DNA of 64,000 nucleotides, from positions 521,310-585,309 of the forward strand of contig VYZB01000326.1 in assembly GCA_013397455.1 (NCBI GenBank), given 5' to 3'. Positions 36,968 through 50,209 of this stretch are shown here, in pieces. Source of the DNA: Crotophaga sulcirostris (Eukaryota > Chordata > Aves > Cuculiformes > Crotophagidae). Position 1 is the first letter of the stretch. Each line of letters opens with the position of its first letter. A program made the translations under genes and the position numbers. A model generated the notes under the pieces. It saw nothing but the letters and a program-made list of their open reading frames with translations, searched no databases and was not told the DNA's origin.

Positions 36968-38599
36968 GCTGCTGCAAGGAACCCCAGCTCCTTCTGCAAG
37001 GAGCCAGTGCTGCCCTGATGTCAGGCTTTTTGAGCAAAACCAAGCCTAAGCATCTAATCTGCAGATGTGAGTGGTCCCGAAGGTTGATAACCAGATGCAA
37101 AACTGCAGTTAAATTCCTCTGTCAAGTAAAACAATATGACTGCCGCATCTTTTTTGCCTTTCTCATCATATCTAGCACAATTCTAGCATCTCTTTTGCAT
37201 GTAACTGCTTGCAGGGATGGTTGATAGATCCTCCCATACACCCTGTGCCTATACACCTGCCTACAAACCTAGCTACATACAATACTACACCTCCTCACAC
37301 CAAAAGGTTTCATTCCTGGGGAAAAAAAAAACAAACAAAAAAAACCCACCAACCCTACTTTCAATAAGTAGGTCATAGCAAGGCAATTTGTACCGCCAGA
37401 TTTTACTTTTAATTCCCTTTTTTCCTTTGCACGAAGCTGATAGATGGCAATCTACCACCCCAACGTGGAAATGTATTTTTAATCTGAAATTGCCAAATAT
37501 GATCAGAAACATAATTGATGCCTGAGCCGTTCTCGTTCCTTCGAACTGAAAACATGATTTCATAACCCCATCCGTGCTATCGCATACCACATTATTCTCC
37601 AATAAGCCCCGAGTTGCAAAAAAAAAGGGCTTAATTTTCTTGGCATTAGTCAGGTGAATGACACACAAGTCCGGGGGAGCTTTTCTTGAATAACTTACTG
37701 AGCCCTCAGTGTCTACAGCCATTCACCGCAGACACAAAGGACGTGGGCTCCCATTCTGCTCGCCAGGCTGACTCATTTATCCCCTCATTAATGGTGGCCC
37801 CAATTAAGAAACAATGATTGAGAGCCTTATTTGGCTGGAGCCGTTTGGAGCCCTTCTCACCCTGAAGGCATTCCTGCTCGAGCTGGAGAAATTGGCCATT
37901 TGAGGACACTTCTAGACCAGTTTTCTGAATGCAAGAAGCGTCCTCATGGGCACTCAGCCTCCATCCCTTCCACTGAAGGCAGGCAGTGACTACCAGCGCT
38001 CTCTTCATAGAGTTTAAAAACAACACAGGAGACCCCATTAATCCCTGCGCTAAAGATGCTGTTAATATTTAACTGGCATTTATATCAACTTACAGTAACC
38101 ATCCTATTAAATTCAAGTGAAGTGTGCTTTTGGGAGCCTTCCCCTAAAGCCACGTTGGGATCCGCTGCCTGCTCTGCCTGCACTTTGCACCAGGCACCTC
38201 GCTGTAAAAAGGAACATTTTGTTTGCCCTTTAAAAAACTGCTGGGCTTGGGTTTGTCGCTTGCTCTCATCGCACTCAGGAGGTTTGGGATTTTCAAGCAC
38301 GAGTTAACTCCTTCCAGGGCACCCTAGGCTGAGCTGCACTGCCTCGCACTTGCTGCAGCCAAGGCGCTGGAGGACCAGCCACCCTGTGAAAGGTTGCAAA
38401 AGCCAGCTCTGAATCCATGGTTCAAAGATAAAGCTGGCAAATCATTCACCTCCCTGCAATGCCTGAGAGGTAACCCAGAAGTTACCACCTGAGGAAGAGG
38501 AAGGTAGCCTGGGCAGGAGGAAAGCCTCATCACCAGCTGCCAAAATACCCAATCACTGCCGTCCCTAATAGATGCAGAGATACAGCAGCATCCTTGAAG
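36968..38599. other. Upstream flank with a possible conserved block
   Basis: 37420-37720 is AT-rich single-copy DNA with scattered CpGs (CAACGTGG, CGTTCTCG, TTCGAACT) and is a candidate conserved element. No exon seen. Confidence 0.4.
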
Positions 38600-38870
38600 A
38601 TCATAGAATGGTTTGGGTTGGAAGGACCTTAAGGCTCATCCAGTTCCAACTCCCTGCCATGGGCAGGGACACCTTCCACTGGATCAGGGAGCTCCAAGCC
38701 CCATCCAGCCTGGCCTTGAACACCTCCAGGGATGGGGTAGCCACCACTTCTTTGGGCAACTTGTGCCAGGGCCTCCTCACCCTCACATTTCTTCCTAAGA
38801 TCTCATCTCAATCTCCTTCCTTTCAGCTTAAAATTGTTCCTCCTTGTCCTATCCCTGCACTCCCAGATAA
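38600..38870 (-). mobile_element. CR1 LINE 3' fragment
   Basis: ATCATAGAATGGTTTGGGTT, CATGGGCAGGGACACCTTCC and TCCTATCCCTGCACTCCC. This is the first CR1 upstream of the IgLON exon, about 5.4 kb from its ATG. Confidence 0.93.
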
Positions 38871-40707
38871 TGCTGTAACGTACATTACAGACGGGCCAGG
38901 CAGCACTGCAGCTCAAACACGAGCTTGGGAGGTGATGCTCAGCAGTCCTCAGGGCCTGTCCTTTCCTTTAGGATTATTCCTTTCTCCCATGGTTCTCAGT
39001 GTCTGAGCCTTTTACAGCAGCCCAGCCAACTCAACAGTGTATTTATGAAGCGATACCTTCATCCATGCAGCCTTAACATCAAACATCTATACAGGGAGTT
39101 AAAAACAATTATCGAAGCGATCCAGAGCCACACTGCCACAGTGGAAGTTATCAACAGGGATTGATCCTTGGGACAAATCAATATTGGTTTTACATAAATC
39201 AGCTCCTTGTTGCATTGTTGTGAGGTTACGTCGCTATATTAATGCCCCAAAAGGCATCCTTTACACTTGCTCTGCATCCATGGAGGTGTTTGATTGGGTT
39301 GAATCAGGTGCCAGCAACAGCTGACGACATCGGATAAAACAGTGCCATTAGCCATCTAATAGCATTTTGTAAGCGCATGACATTAACCCAGCGCTCTACA
39401 ACTCAATCCAGTCTGTGTTTTAACAGGAGTAAGTGTGCACGGGAAGAGCAAAAAAGCTGAATAGGCTGAAAAGCAAAGCCAGCTACACCTCAGGTCCCAC
39501 CGCAGACATCTGGGAGCTCCAGCACTGCTGCCTTAAATGTGAAAACCTGAGCTTTTCTCCTCCCCCCGAACTTCTGCCTACAATTTGGAAGCATTTGTGA
39601 GGTCTATGCTGGAGAACCCTTTGGAGGAGCAGCTCCAAGAGCTGCTGTGCCTTCTCCTGGGATGGCCCCACACAAGACACACCAAGCCAAGCCTTCCCCA
39701 GCCCATCTGGATTTCAACACACACATCCTAAACTCCGAGGAGAAGCGAGATGGTAAATGTCCCTGGCTGATGCTGACCCATCAGCACATCCACCCTCTCT
39801 CTCCACTGCTTTTTTCCCCTGCCAAACCCTTTCCTAGCATAAAACCACTGGGTCCATGCAAACCAGGGGGAGGTAGGCATCAGGAGAGGAGTAGATAATC
39901 TTGATTTAAGACTGCGAGACAGCATCTGTGAAAATCAGACCCTCCTGGAGCCAGTGATTTGCCTTTTCCCTGCAGCTGCATTTGGACCTGGATCAGTCAC
40001 CTTCAAAAACAGGGTGGTGAGATGCAGGCTCTGCTTTCCGACTCCAGACCAGCCACAGCCAAAAGGGAGCTTCTTCAGAAGTACCTCAAACCTCAACACC
40101 TGCTCGTTTCTGACACCCATCTTTTGCCAATGTGAAGTTTTATTTCCGAAGGTGCTGAGGTCACCAAATCACTCGAGCGCTCCTTGGGAACAAAAGTCGG
40201 ACGCGCTGCTGCCTGCCTGTATCAATTTTAGTTTTGTCACTGGTCCTCTGACCCTCGCGGCGCTCTGCATCCAAGAATAATATTAATAATAGTCACACCA
40301 TTAAGCAAGCCGCTTGGTTTGAATCCGAAGATTTTGAGAAATGATCTCATAAATTTAATTCCCGGGGTACCATCTTCGAGCGTTAACAGGCACAGTCGCC
40401 TCTGAATTCTGGGAAATGAGCATAATTACATGGAGATCGACAAGGCACAAATGCCAAGAATTCTGTTAACCTTTAATAGTGCAAAAAAACTCTCCCCTTG
40501 TAATTATCTCTTTCCTTTGTCTTAAATGTTACTGATGAATATTTAGTGGGATAAGCAAATAAAAGGAGGCTGAGGGGCGCAAGGAAGTGCAGTGTAAGTC
40601 TGCAAACCTCACAGCAGCGCTGCGGGTTGGGGCTGCAGGCAGGCTAGGACCTCAGGTCACAAAATCTGCCACGTGGGGCAATGACAGCCTCGTGGTGACA
40701 TGGAAAA
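38871..40707. other. Upstream flank with a candidate conserved element
   Basis: 40270-40570 holds many TAAT/ATTA cores (AATATTAATAATAG, AATTACAT, TAATTATC) plus retained CpGs (TTCGAGCGTTAAC). No ORF or repeat recognised. Confidence 0.45.
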
Positions 40708-40950
40708 GACCTCAAGATATTCCAGAGGAGATTTAGGTTGGATATTAGGAGGAAATTCTTTACTGAAAAGGTTGTCAAGCATTGGAAGAGGCTGCCCAAG
40801 GAGGTGGTTGAGTCACCAAAAAAAAGACAGTTGGGGACTTGGAGACATGGTCTAGTGGTGGACTTAGCAGGGCTGGATAGACGGTTGGACTCAATGACCT
40901 TAAAGGTATTTTCCAACCAAAACCATTCTGTGATTTTGTGATTCTATGAA
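40708..40950 (+). mobile_element. CR1 LINE 3' fragment
   Basis: GGAGATTTAGGTTGGATATT, GAAGAGGCTGCCCAAGGAGG and TTTTCCAACCAAAACC, ending GTGATTCTATGAAAG. About 10-15 bp after GAGTCACC are replaced by an A8 run. Confidence 0.92.
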
Positions 40951-43900
40951 AGTCCAAATTAATTCCCAGCAGTGCTGCAAATGCACCTTCACCCAGTGGC
41001 ATGGGCACGGAGAAATCCTGTAGCTCCCAGCGGGACAGTTTCAGGTGCCCTTTATCCAAATCGAACTTTGTTTTGGAATAAAATTTCCTGGGTAAAAAAC
41101 ATATCACCTTTCAAACATATCCTCCCTAGGGTTGCAAATGGCACTGCCCTCTTGCTGCACATTGAGTCTGATGGAAAGAAGATTTTCTCCCGGCGTGAAC
41201 TGCATTAATATCTGTCACCACTCTGGCATTTCTGCCTATAATGATGAAAAATATGTGCAGAGAATGCGGGGTGCTCTCAGCATCGCCTCCCTCCCCATGA
41301 AGCAAAATTAGAAGCAGCTGCTCCTGTTCCCATCCTCTTTACAGCCCTACAACATTATCTCTGGAAGCTTATTATTTGGGAGATGGCATGGGGATAACCG
41401 AGACTCATGACCTATCCGTATTCAAAGTGTGCCTCGCTGCAGACGGGGGCTCAGCTCTCTCCTCCCCTGAGCTGGAGACTGGTGTAAAGGTCACTCTCCT
41501 CTTTTAATGTCGCATCAGACCGACCGCTGCGTGAACAAGGGAAAGAAAAAGGCACTTTTCCCCTCTGGATGAAGAAAACCCATCTCTGTCTTGGGAGGAG
41601 CCTGCCAGCACAAGGTTGTTGGGCTGTAACCACCCGCAACACCAAATGCTTTCGGACCACCATCCAGGAGCCCTGGAAGAGGTGGAGGGAGTGTCCTCCT
41701 GGCTTTGAAGATGCTGCTTTCAACCACATCCCAACCAGCAGACAGACCCACTGGTTGGGATGAGCAAGAAGGCAGCACATCCCATGCCATGGAGTAGTGG
41801 CGTGGCATCACATCCCTGCACTTGCCCCCAAATGCTGCAGGCAGCAGTGGGGGAAGAAGAAGATGCACAGTTCATGAGCATGCCAGTCCCAGACCTTCAG
41901 GATGTCACACACCAGCTGCCCAGATCCTCATGCTCTTCACTGCTGCTAACTGTGCTCAACCCAGCTGGAATCGCATCTCCCCGTCGCTCTGCAAACACAT
42001 CCCAAACTAACTGGCACAGCCTGGGCCACCGAGTTTGTGAGTTGGTCCACCTCAGAGTCCTGCAGTCCCACCAGAGAAGCTGGGTGTCACTGGAGAGGGC
42101 AGTCTGTGGAGCAAACTTTTCCTCCAGCCTCAAATTGAGACCTTTACAGACTCCCTCCTTCCTCATTTCAGGAGGAAGGAAGCCAAAGCAGTATTTACTC
42201 ACAGAGGACTGGGGAGAGAAATGAAATAAAAGAGGTTGGCTCATTATGTACAACACCTACCCCTCTCAGGAGGGGTCTGAGGAACACGCTTTGCAGTCAC
42301 AGTGAGGAGGAAAGTCCATGAAAGCCCAGAGCCAGGGCTGCTAATAGCACTGAGGACTCCAAACCCTCCCAAGACAGGCAGATCCACCTTGGACCTGGGC
42401 TCCCAGCAGCCCCATTGAACCCCCTGGGTTACTTCTGACCTCAGAGCACAGCAGATGTTTGCTCTCCTCCCTTCCCTCTCACTTTTTCCGCTGCCTTCAG
42501 CTAGAGCAAGCTTTCTAGTCTCCAAACTGCTTTTATGCCCCTTTAAAAGGTTATAAAAGCTGTCTTTATATTCCAATAAAGGGATATAAAAACAACTCTT
42601 TTTTGCAGTTCAATAAACCTGGTTAACTTTCCCCACCATTAATATTTTTGCCTCGGTGTCACGCGTCGGCATGGGCTGCCGCAGGGCAAGGAGGTTCCAC
42701 CACCATGAGAAGGACAGGGCTTCAGGTGTTGCACCTCTGAGAAGGACACAGCACAGAGAGAAGGAACAAGACGGGGAGCCTGAGTCAGGCTGGGGCACCA
42801 GGTAGGTCTGATGCCAACGAGAGACGGGCATCAGGTTGGATGGGGCTTTGCGCAACCTGCTCCAGTGGAAGGTATCCCTGCCCATGGCAGGGGTTTGGAA
42901 CTGGATGGGCTTTAACGTCCCTTCCAATCCAAACCATTCCATGATTCTATGATCAAGATCCCAGCTGCAGTCCAAAAAGGAGAGAGACAATGCTATAACA
43001 ATGAATCACCGGATTCCCTGTGCTGGTCCATTTACCCCAAAGAAAACACCTCCTGAATGCTGGCTTGGGTCCAAGGAAGGGCTATAACAACATTTCCATG
43101 TCCAAGCAATGGATTACATGCATCAAGGGGCGAGCAGGTACCAAGCAGGCTTTTGCCTCTCCTGGTGATGCCCCTTTGAACATAAGCAATGAGAAACTGC
43201 ATCCATCCTGCTCAGCATCTTTGCACAAACTAAGCCGCAGCATCTAGGACCAGTGATGAGGTACAGGTCGCTTCACCGCTCGCTAGCAACCCCAATCCAT
43301 TTAGACCTCATGGTCCGTGGGTCAGGAACCATCCCTTTCAGAGCATCAGTGCCACACGTAGCGTGACAGGACCCTGCTCCCCACCGCAGCCTCCAGACAT
43401 GGCTCTAATTATTCTTTACCGTTTGTGCAGCCATCGTGTGACTCGCAATCAGTCTTTCTCAAAAAGCATCACTTTCCTTGGAAGAGGATCTAAACCAGTC
43501 CTGCCGCCCGTCCAACAGCCTCTCCGGGCATTAAAACAAGGAGGTTTATTATTTTTTGTGACAGCCCGTTCTGCAAGGTGAACACAACTCGTATGAATCA
43601 AGCTGACTCGGATTTCATACATCATTCCCCAGCACCACCACCAAGAAGGGCAAGAGGGGGTTTTGCTGCCAAATACAGAGCAGAGGAGCGTGTTTACCTG
43701 CAGTGATCTATTAGGGATCGGGAGGCTGCGGAACGCCGGGACCGTGGCTGCTGGCACAATACTGCCAGAGGGAGAGAAGGTGTGAGTCCATAAATAAGTC
43801 ATGCCTGGTGTGAGCAGCTACTGGAAGCAGAAACTGAAGCCCAGCACCAAGGCAGTGAGAACCTTTCCAGTCTGTTCCTCCGCTCCCTGACCCAATTTAG

Positions 43901-44520
43901 CCTCCCGTGCTACCATGGGATGGACTAAACTCTGGCCACTGCAAGGTGATCTCACATGCTTTCACCAAGAGGCTCCTTGCCTCCACCATGCACCCTGTCC
44001 CAGCTCTTTCCTCCACACTCCTCCAAGCAGGCTGAGCCCTCCTCTGCCACCACAAGTTAATTAATCTAGTTAATTGCCATAACCAGGCTCCTTTTTTTGA
44101 AGGCTGTGTGAGAACGATGGAGGCAAAGGGAGAAGGCGAGCATCCGGGGCTCTCCAGGGAATTCAGAAGTCTTTACAGTCCCTGGCACCAGAAAATCCAT
44201 ACTCATCTTGGCTCCAGGAGGCAGGGCTGCCCTCCCACGCTCCTATTAGCAATTTCCAATCATCTTTTATTAGGCCTGCATTGATTTGCTGCTCATTTCG
44301 GTGGGAATGAAGGCCTAAGAGCCTCGACCCAGTCTCAGCCGAGGAATCCAGGTGCCGCAGGGGAGACATGGGCTGAAACACCGATATTGGTTCAGAGCAG
44401 AAACAGAGCTGCCATTTAAAAACAACCCCACACATCCCACTGCATCTCTTCCGCGGCCGCATGTATGGAAAAGGGATTGAGGGCTGCGGTAGCTGGCAGC
44501 TCCTCCAGATCTTTATTTTG
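40951..44520. other. Upstream flank, no gene seen
   Basis: Apart from the CR1 tip at 42831, nothing is recognised except an AT palindrome cluster (GTTAATTAATCTAGTTAATT) at 44056-44075. Confidence 0.45.
42831..42952 (+). mobile_element. CR1 LINE 3' tip
   Basis: CAGGTTGGATGGGGCTTTGC, CCCTGCCCATGGCAGGGG and CCAAACCATTCCATGATTCT. A short 3' end of the AACCCAAACCATTC class. Confidence 0.92.
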
Positions 44521-45002
44521 TAGAATCATAGAATCACAGAATGGGTTGGGATGGAAAGGACCTTAAAGATCATCGAGATCCACCCCCCCTGCCATGGGCA
44601 GGGACACCTCCCACTGGATCAGGGGGCTCAAAGACCCATCCAACCTGGCCTTGAACACCTCCAGGGATGGGGCAGCCACCACTGCTCTGGGCAGCCTGGG
44701 CCAGGGCCTCCCCACCCTCATTGTGAAGAATTCCTTCCTAATGTCTCATCTAAATCTTCCCCCTTCCAATTTAAAGTTGTTCCCCCTCATCCTATCACTC
44801 CAGGCCCTTGTACAAAGCCCCTCCCCAGCTTTCCTGGAGCCCCTTTCAGTACTGGAGGCTGCTCTAAGGTCTTCCTGGAGCCTTCTCTTCTCCAGTCTGA
44901 ACAACCCCAACTCTCTCAGCCTGTCCTCATAGCAGAGGCACGCCAGCCCTCGGATCATCTTCGTGGCCTCCTCTGAACCCATTCCAACACTTCCATATCC
45001 TT
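44521..45002 (-). mobile_element. CR1 LINE 3' fragment, about 480 bp
   Basis: TAGAATCATAGAATCACAGA, GGAACCT-type flank, CCTTGAACACCTCCAGGGAT, CAGTACTGGAGGCTGCTC and CCTCGGATCATCTTCGTGG. It is collinear with the copies at 9571 and 27116 and has no large deletion. Confidence 0.93.
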
Positions 45003-47602
45003 ATTTATTTAGGGAGCATCTTCCATGTTGGAGGGGGGAATTGCACTGTGCCCCTTTCTAGCAGGGAATTCTGGAGCCCTGTCCCTATCTGCTGGGAGAA
45101 GCCACCCGGATCCAACACTCCAAACCCAGCCCTGCAGAGCAGCTCAGGGCTCTTATCCTGTGGGAGAAAGAGGCTCTTAACACTACACTTCTGTTTCCAA
45201 GCCAACATTTCCAAGTAGCTTGTGAAACACAAATTCAGTTAGGAATCATTTGAATATTTTGTTCCGATAATGCCATAACACCAGCGTACGCATTAGCACA
45301 CACACTGTACAAAAAAAGAGAACTTGAATATCAAAACAAAGTGAATTTTCAGGGGTTTTTTGTGGTTTTTTTGTTGGTTTTTTTTTTACCTCCTGGCAAA
45401 GCCATCACTGCAAGTTATCAGCTTCCAACTGTTTGCACCACAGCTTTTCCATGCATGTCCCTGCTGTCATCAAACCTGTTGCTCTCTGCGCCCCACGTCC
45501 TCAGATAACCCCAGATCTGCAGACATGGGCACAAAAGGACCTCGCAACCGCAGGGAATGAGACCCCAGTGCCAGCAGGGACGTCAGCAGGGAAGGCAGCT
45601 CCTTCAGCCCTGCAGAGAGGATGAAGAGGGGGGAGGGATGCAAATTTCCACGTGTCTGAGCCTCAGACGTGTCCTTGTGCATCCACCTCATCACAGCCCC
45701 CACCTCATCCCATCACAGCCCTGCCCTTCCCAGGAAACTGAGCTGGAGATGCACTAAAAACTACAACTTTGTTGCGTTTAGACATAATTATTTATGGTTT
45801 TTTTTCAAAACATGAGCCTGCATTTAGAGATGGAGCGCCACTCTCTAGAACACCCCAGGAAATATTAAAATGGGAGAAGCCGATTGAGAGGAGAGCAGCT
45901 CACAAACGCCTGCGGTGAGGTGGATGAAAGCCAAGGGCTGCAAGCCTTGGATGTGCCTCACTTCAGACAGCACGGGAGAAAATACAGACACTCTTAAACT
46001 CTGCCCCAGATCTGCCAGCACAGAAGCTTTAACTCTGCTTTGAACCAGGCAACTGAATTATCTCCCTGGAAAGGGGTCGCCTCTGGGCAGCGCTGGAGAG
46101 GTGATGGGGAAGCGCAGCTTGGCCCTTGCTGGGGCGATGGCTGAGGTGATGCTGCAGGAGTGATTGACACCAAGCTGGGTGAAGCTGGTGCTACTGTACT
46201 CAGGACTCTGCAGGGGATGGGTTAAGGAGGGAGGAAGCTCTTGAAATTGCCCTGCATGGGCATGCAGTGGTGTCAACTGGTAAACATTGCCACTAGGAGA
46301 ACAAGGCTTTGCTTCTAAGCACATCTCTGCTCCCTGGAGGTGTTGAAGGCCAGGTTGGATGGGGCTTTGAGCGCCCTGATCTGGTGGGAAGTGTCACTGC
46401 TCATGGCAGGGGGGTTGGAATTGAATGGGCTTTAAGGTCCCTTCCAACCCAAACCATTCTGATTCCATGTTTCTATGATTCTGTGGTTCTGATTCTATGG
46501 TTCTATGGTTCTACGATTCTATGGTTCTACGTGATGAGCAAGTCTGGCCTGATCCAGAAGACCTGAGAGCAGCAGCTCTTCAGCTTTGAGACATCCTCAT
46601 ATTATTTAAGGATCCACTGCCCAATTTTTGCCCCCCCTTGTTTTTTTTTTCCCTGCATACCTCCAGGCAGCCTGGAAAGAGGACAGGGAGATGAAACCTG
46701 GAATTCCATGGGTTGCCCTACAATGAGCACATACTTTGAATCCCCCTTCTCTCCCTACCAGCAGACACTGGTGCCCCAAACCAAACGAAGACTGAGAAAC
46801 TTGTGTCCCACACTGCAATTGGGCTGTCAAAGCCCTTGCTGGCACCCACTGTGCCTTTTGACTGGCATCAGCGCACAGCTAGCAAACGAAGCGGGCCAAA
46901 TTTCTCCCCGGCGTAGCTTAATTAAAGTCAATGATGTTACACCAGGGAGGAACCTGGCCCACTGTCCTGAGCAGGAGTCCACACCAAGTCCAGCTGGCAA
47001 CTCACAGACAGCTCAGGAAGGATCCCTGGCATCGGGAACGGCGCTGGGAACCGTAGTCGGCATTTGCGAGTGGGAGAAAGATTCAATAAACCCAATGCTA
47101 AGTAAACCAGATCTGTAATAAATAACAACAACCAGCACTTCGCCTCCTCCAAATGCTACAGAGAACCAGACCAAATTGTCCTCCCAGCTCCCAAGAGCAG
47201 TGGGGACGTTTCATTAGCACTATTACACTGACAGGGAAAGAGTCACTGGGAGCTTAATAATAATAAAAACCCATTATGTTGCAGTGCTCATCATCTGTGT
47301 ATCTCAACGAGCTCCAAAAGGCAGGGAAATAGCTACACTTGTTTTAATGGAGTGGGGGGAACAGAGATGCACAAGGGGGTCAGCAATTAGCTTCAGGTTG
47401 CTCATCAAGCCAGACCTGAAGTTTGCTGAGTGGCGCCACTAAGCCACATCCAGGCTGGGCTGATGGGCTCAAAGCTGCAAGGAGGAGGGATCGCACAAGC
47501 TGTTGTTTCACAGCCTTTAATGAAAAGAGGTTTGGTCCTGAACTGGAAGGACCTCCTGCAGCTTGGCTCTGTCTGCCCAACCAAACAGGCTGAGTGGAGA
47601 AT
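45003..47602. other. Upstream flank, no gene seen
   Basis: T-rich run at 45354-45388. Otherwise single-copy sequence around the CR1 at 46331, with no exon recognised. Confidence 0.45.
46331..46530 (+). mobile_element. CR1 LINE 3' fragment with expanded terminal repeat
   Basis: CTCCCTGGAGGTGTTGAAGG to TTCCAACCCAAACCATTCTG. It is then followed by about 70 bp of degenerate TTCTATGG/TTCTATGATT units (46458-46530), instead of the usual two or three terminal 8-mers. Confidence 0.92.
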
Positions 47603-48279
47603 GGACTGGGAGCAGCCCTGAAGAGAAGGACTTGGGGTGCTGGTGGATGAGAAGCTCAACATGTGCCAGCAATGGGTGCTCACAACCCAGAAACCACCCA
47701 TGTCCTGGGCTGCATCCAAAGCAATAGGACCTGCAGGATGAGGGAGGGGATTCTGGTGAGACCTCACCTGCAGTTCTGCATCCAGCAGTGGAGTCCTTAG
47801 CACAGGAAGGACATGGATCTTTGGAGCAAGTCCAGAGGAGACCACAAAGATGATCCAAGGGCTGGAGCACCTCCTGTACGAGGACAGGCTGAGAGAGCCT
47901 GGAGAAGAAAAGGCTCCAGGGAGACCTTAGAGCAGCCTCTCAGTACTGAAAGGGGCTCCAGGAAAGCTGGGGAGGGGCTTTTGATCAGGGAGTGCAGGGA
48001 CAGGATGAGGGGGAATGATTTTCAGCTGAAAGAGAAGAGATTGAGATGAGATCTTAGGAAGAAATGTTTTCCTGTGAGGTGGGGGAGGGGCCTGGAACAG
48101 GTTGCCCAGAGAAGCTGTGGCTGCCCCATCCCTGGAGATGTTCAAGGCCAGGTTGGATGGGGCTTGGAGCCCCCTGATCCAGTGGGAGGTGTCCCTGCCC
48201 ATGGCAGGGGTGTTGGAACTGGATGGGCTTTGAGATCTCTTCCAATCCAAACCATTCTGTGATTCTATGTTTCTATGAA
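47603..48279 (+). mobile_element. CR1 LINE, about 680 bp, with reverse-transcriptase-ORF remnant
   Basis: The 5' part is decayed coding sequence (GACTTGGGGTGCTGGTGGAT, CCTGGGCTGCATCCAAAGCA). It is followed by the 3' untranslated region from GTACTGAAAGGGGCTCCAGG to CCAAACCATTCTGTGATTCT. The reading frame is broken and the copy is inactive. Confidence 0.92.
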
Positions 48280-49595
48280 CCCATGCCAACAGACCCTGGG
48301 GATGTCCCACCAAAACTTTAATGTGGTTATTCGCTAACAGCTCAAGGGCTGCAATTTTCCAGCAATCACAGTATGATTACATAGCAGCTATGCTTCCCAC
48401 ACCTGTAATTTCCCCTACACTCATGCAACTCCAAGTATAGCTCCATGGCTGCAGATTAATTAGAGCGTAACTGTAAAATCAGTGGTGCCATTGGATGCTA
48501 AACACACCGAGCCGCAGTGACCAGAAAACCAAAACCACACTTGTGGAGATGCAGGTAACCTTACAGCTGAAATGTAGAGAAATTCCAGTTATAGGGACTA
48601 GTGGGTGGTGATGAGGTTATTCAAAAGCCTTACCATGATGTAATTATACTGTGTTGGTAAGGCAATTAAAGCCCCGCTATTATACACCACAACCCTTCCA
48701 TTTCAAGCCTAATCCCATCAGGTTGATTCAGAGGGATAAAACATTGCAACAGGAAGGAAGGATGGATATGGAAGGACAGGAGCAGCAAGAAGAGGTAGGA
48801 AAGGAAATGGTCTTGGCATTCCAGACCCATCACTAATGCCCAGACCAGCCCCAGGCGCATGTGGATCTGATGCTCTGGGGATTCAGACCAGGCAAAGGGA
48901 AGAGCTTGACTCAGTTGACTGGGATCTATCAAGGAGGTATAAGCATTTATCAAAAGCCAATCTGCTTTCAAAAAGCAGAAAGAGAGGTTACTTCGGATTA
49001 ATTTTTCACTTCAGAAGCTTTATGGGTGAGTTCTGAAAGTGTCAGGTTGAGATGCTTCAATATTTTCTCAATGAAAAGCTCGAGTGCTGGTTCAAAATGC
49101 CTCTCTGCTTGGATTGTCAGGTAATTTGTACCCGAACATTTAAATTAAAATTTTCTGTTGGCTCATCTCTTTTTTTTTTGAGGAGGAGGATTTGGAGTTT
49201 TTGTTTATTTTTCAATTTCTGAAATTCTGATTCTTCACACTCTACTTCAGAGTTGAACGGGGTGGAGGAAGGAAAATTAAAAGCTCATTGCAGAGAGATA
49301 GCATCCAGTCGTGGCTGAAGGGATGAAATTCATTTCCACAGCCTCTTCCCCTGCCCTGTGTCACAAGTGTGACCACAGTTGTGGTCCTGACCTCCTCCAA
49401 CACAGTGATGGAGAGATGAGCACATGAACACCCCAAACAGGGGACAGGCTCAGGCACCCCGCTTGGGAGGAGCAGATCCTCAACATCCCAACCCTGAGTC
49501 ACCTTTCCAGAACCCACCGGAGTTTTGTGGACACTGCTAGGGCTTTCTGCCTTTCAAGTCAAAGGGAATTTTGCCCATTGAACTCAACCTGCACA
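48280..49595. other. Upstream flank, no gene seen
   Basis: Single-copy DNA with short chance ORFs. Nothing recognised. Confidence 0.45.
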
Positions 49596-50209
49596 TTTCC
49601 TGGCAGCCAAAAAGGCCAACCATGTCCTGGGGTGCATCCACCATGGCATTGCTCACTGATCAAGGGAGGGGATTGTCCTACTCTGCTCTCTAATGGGGTG
49701 GCCCCACATTGTGCACTGGGTGCAGTTTTGGGCACCACAGGATAAAAGGGATCTAAAGCTACTGGAGAGTGTCCAGAGGAGGGCACAGAGCTGGGGAAGA
49801 GCTTAGAGGGGAAGTGTGTGAAGAGCAGCTGAAGTCACTTGGTCTGTTCAGCCTGGAGAAGACTCAGGAGAGACCTCATTGTGCTCTGCAGCTTCCTCAC
49901 ACGGGGAGGAGGAGAAGCAGGTGCTGAGCTCTTCTCTCTGGACCTGAGGGAATGGCAGGAAGATGTGCCAGGGGAGAGTTAGGTTGGACATTAGGAGAAG
50001 GTTCTTCACCCAGACGGTGGTGGAGCACTGGAACAGCTCGCCAGGGAAGCAGTCACAGCACAAAGTCTGGAAATATTCCAGAAACATTTAGCCAACGCCT
50101 TCAGATCCACAGTGTGAATGTTGGGGTTGTCCTGTGCAGGGACAGGAGTTGGACTCGATGATCCTTGTGGGTCCCTTCCAACTCAGGACATTCTATGATT
50201 TTATGATTT
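49596..50209 (+). mobile_element. CR1 LINE, about 610 bp, CAACTC 3'-end class
   Basis: GCAGCCAAAAAGGCCAACCA is a reverse-transcriptase-ORF end remnant. GTTCAGCCTGGAGAAGAC, GGTTGGACATTAGGAGAAGG and GTCCCTTCCAACTCAGGACA follow, ending ATTCTATGATTTTATGAT. Its 3' end matches the copies at 4731 and 54315. Confidence 0.92.
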
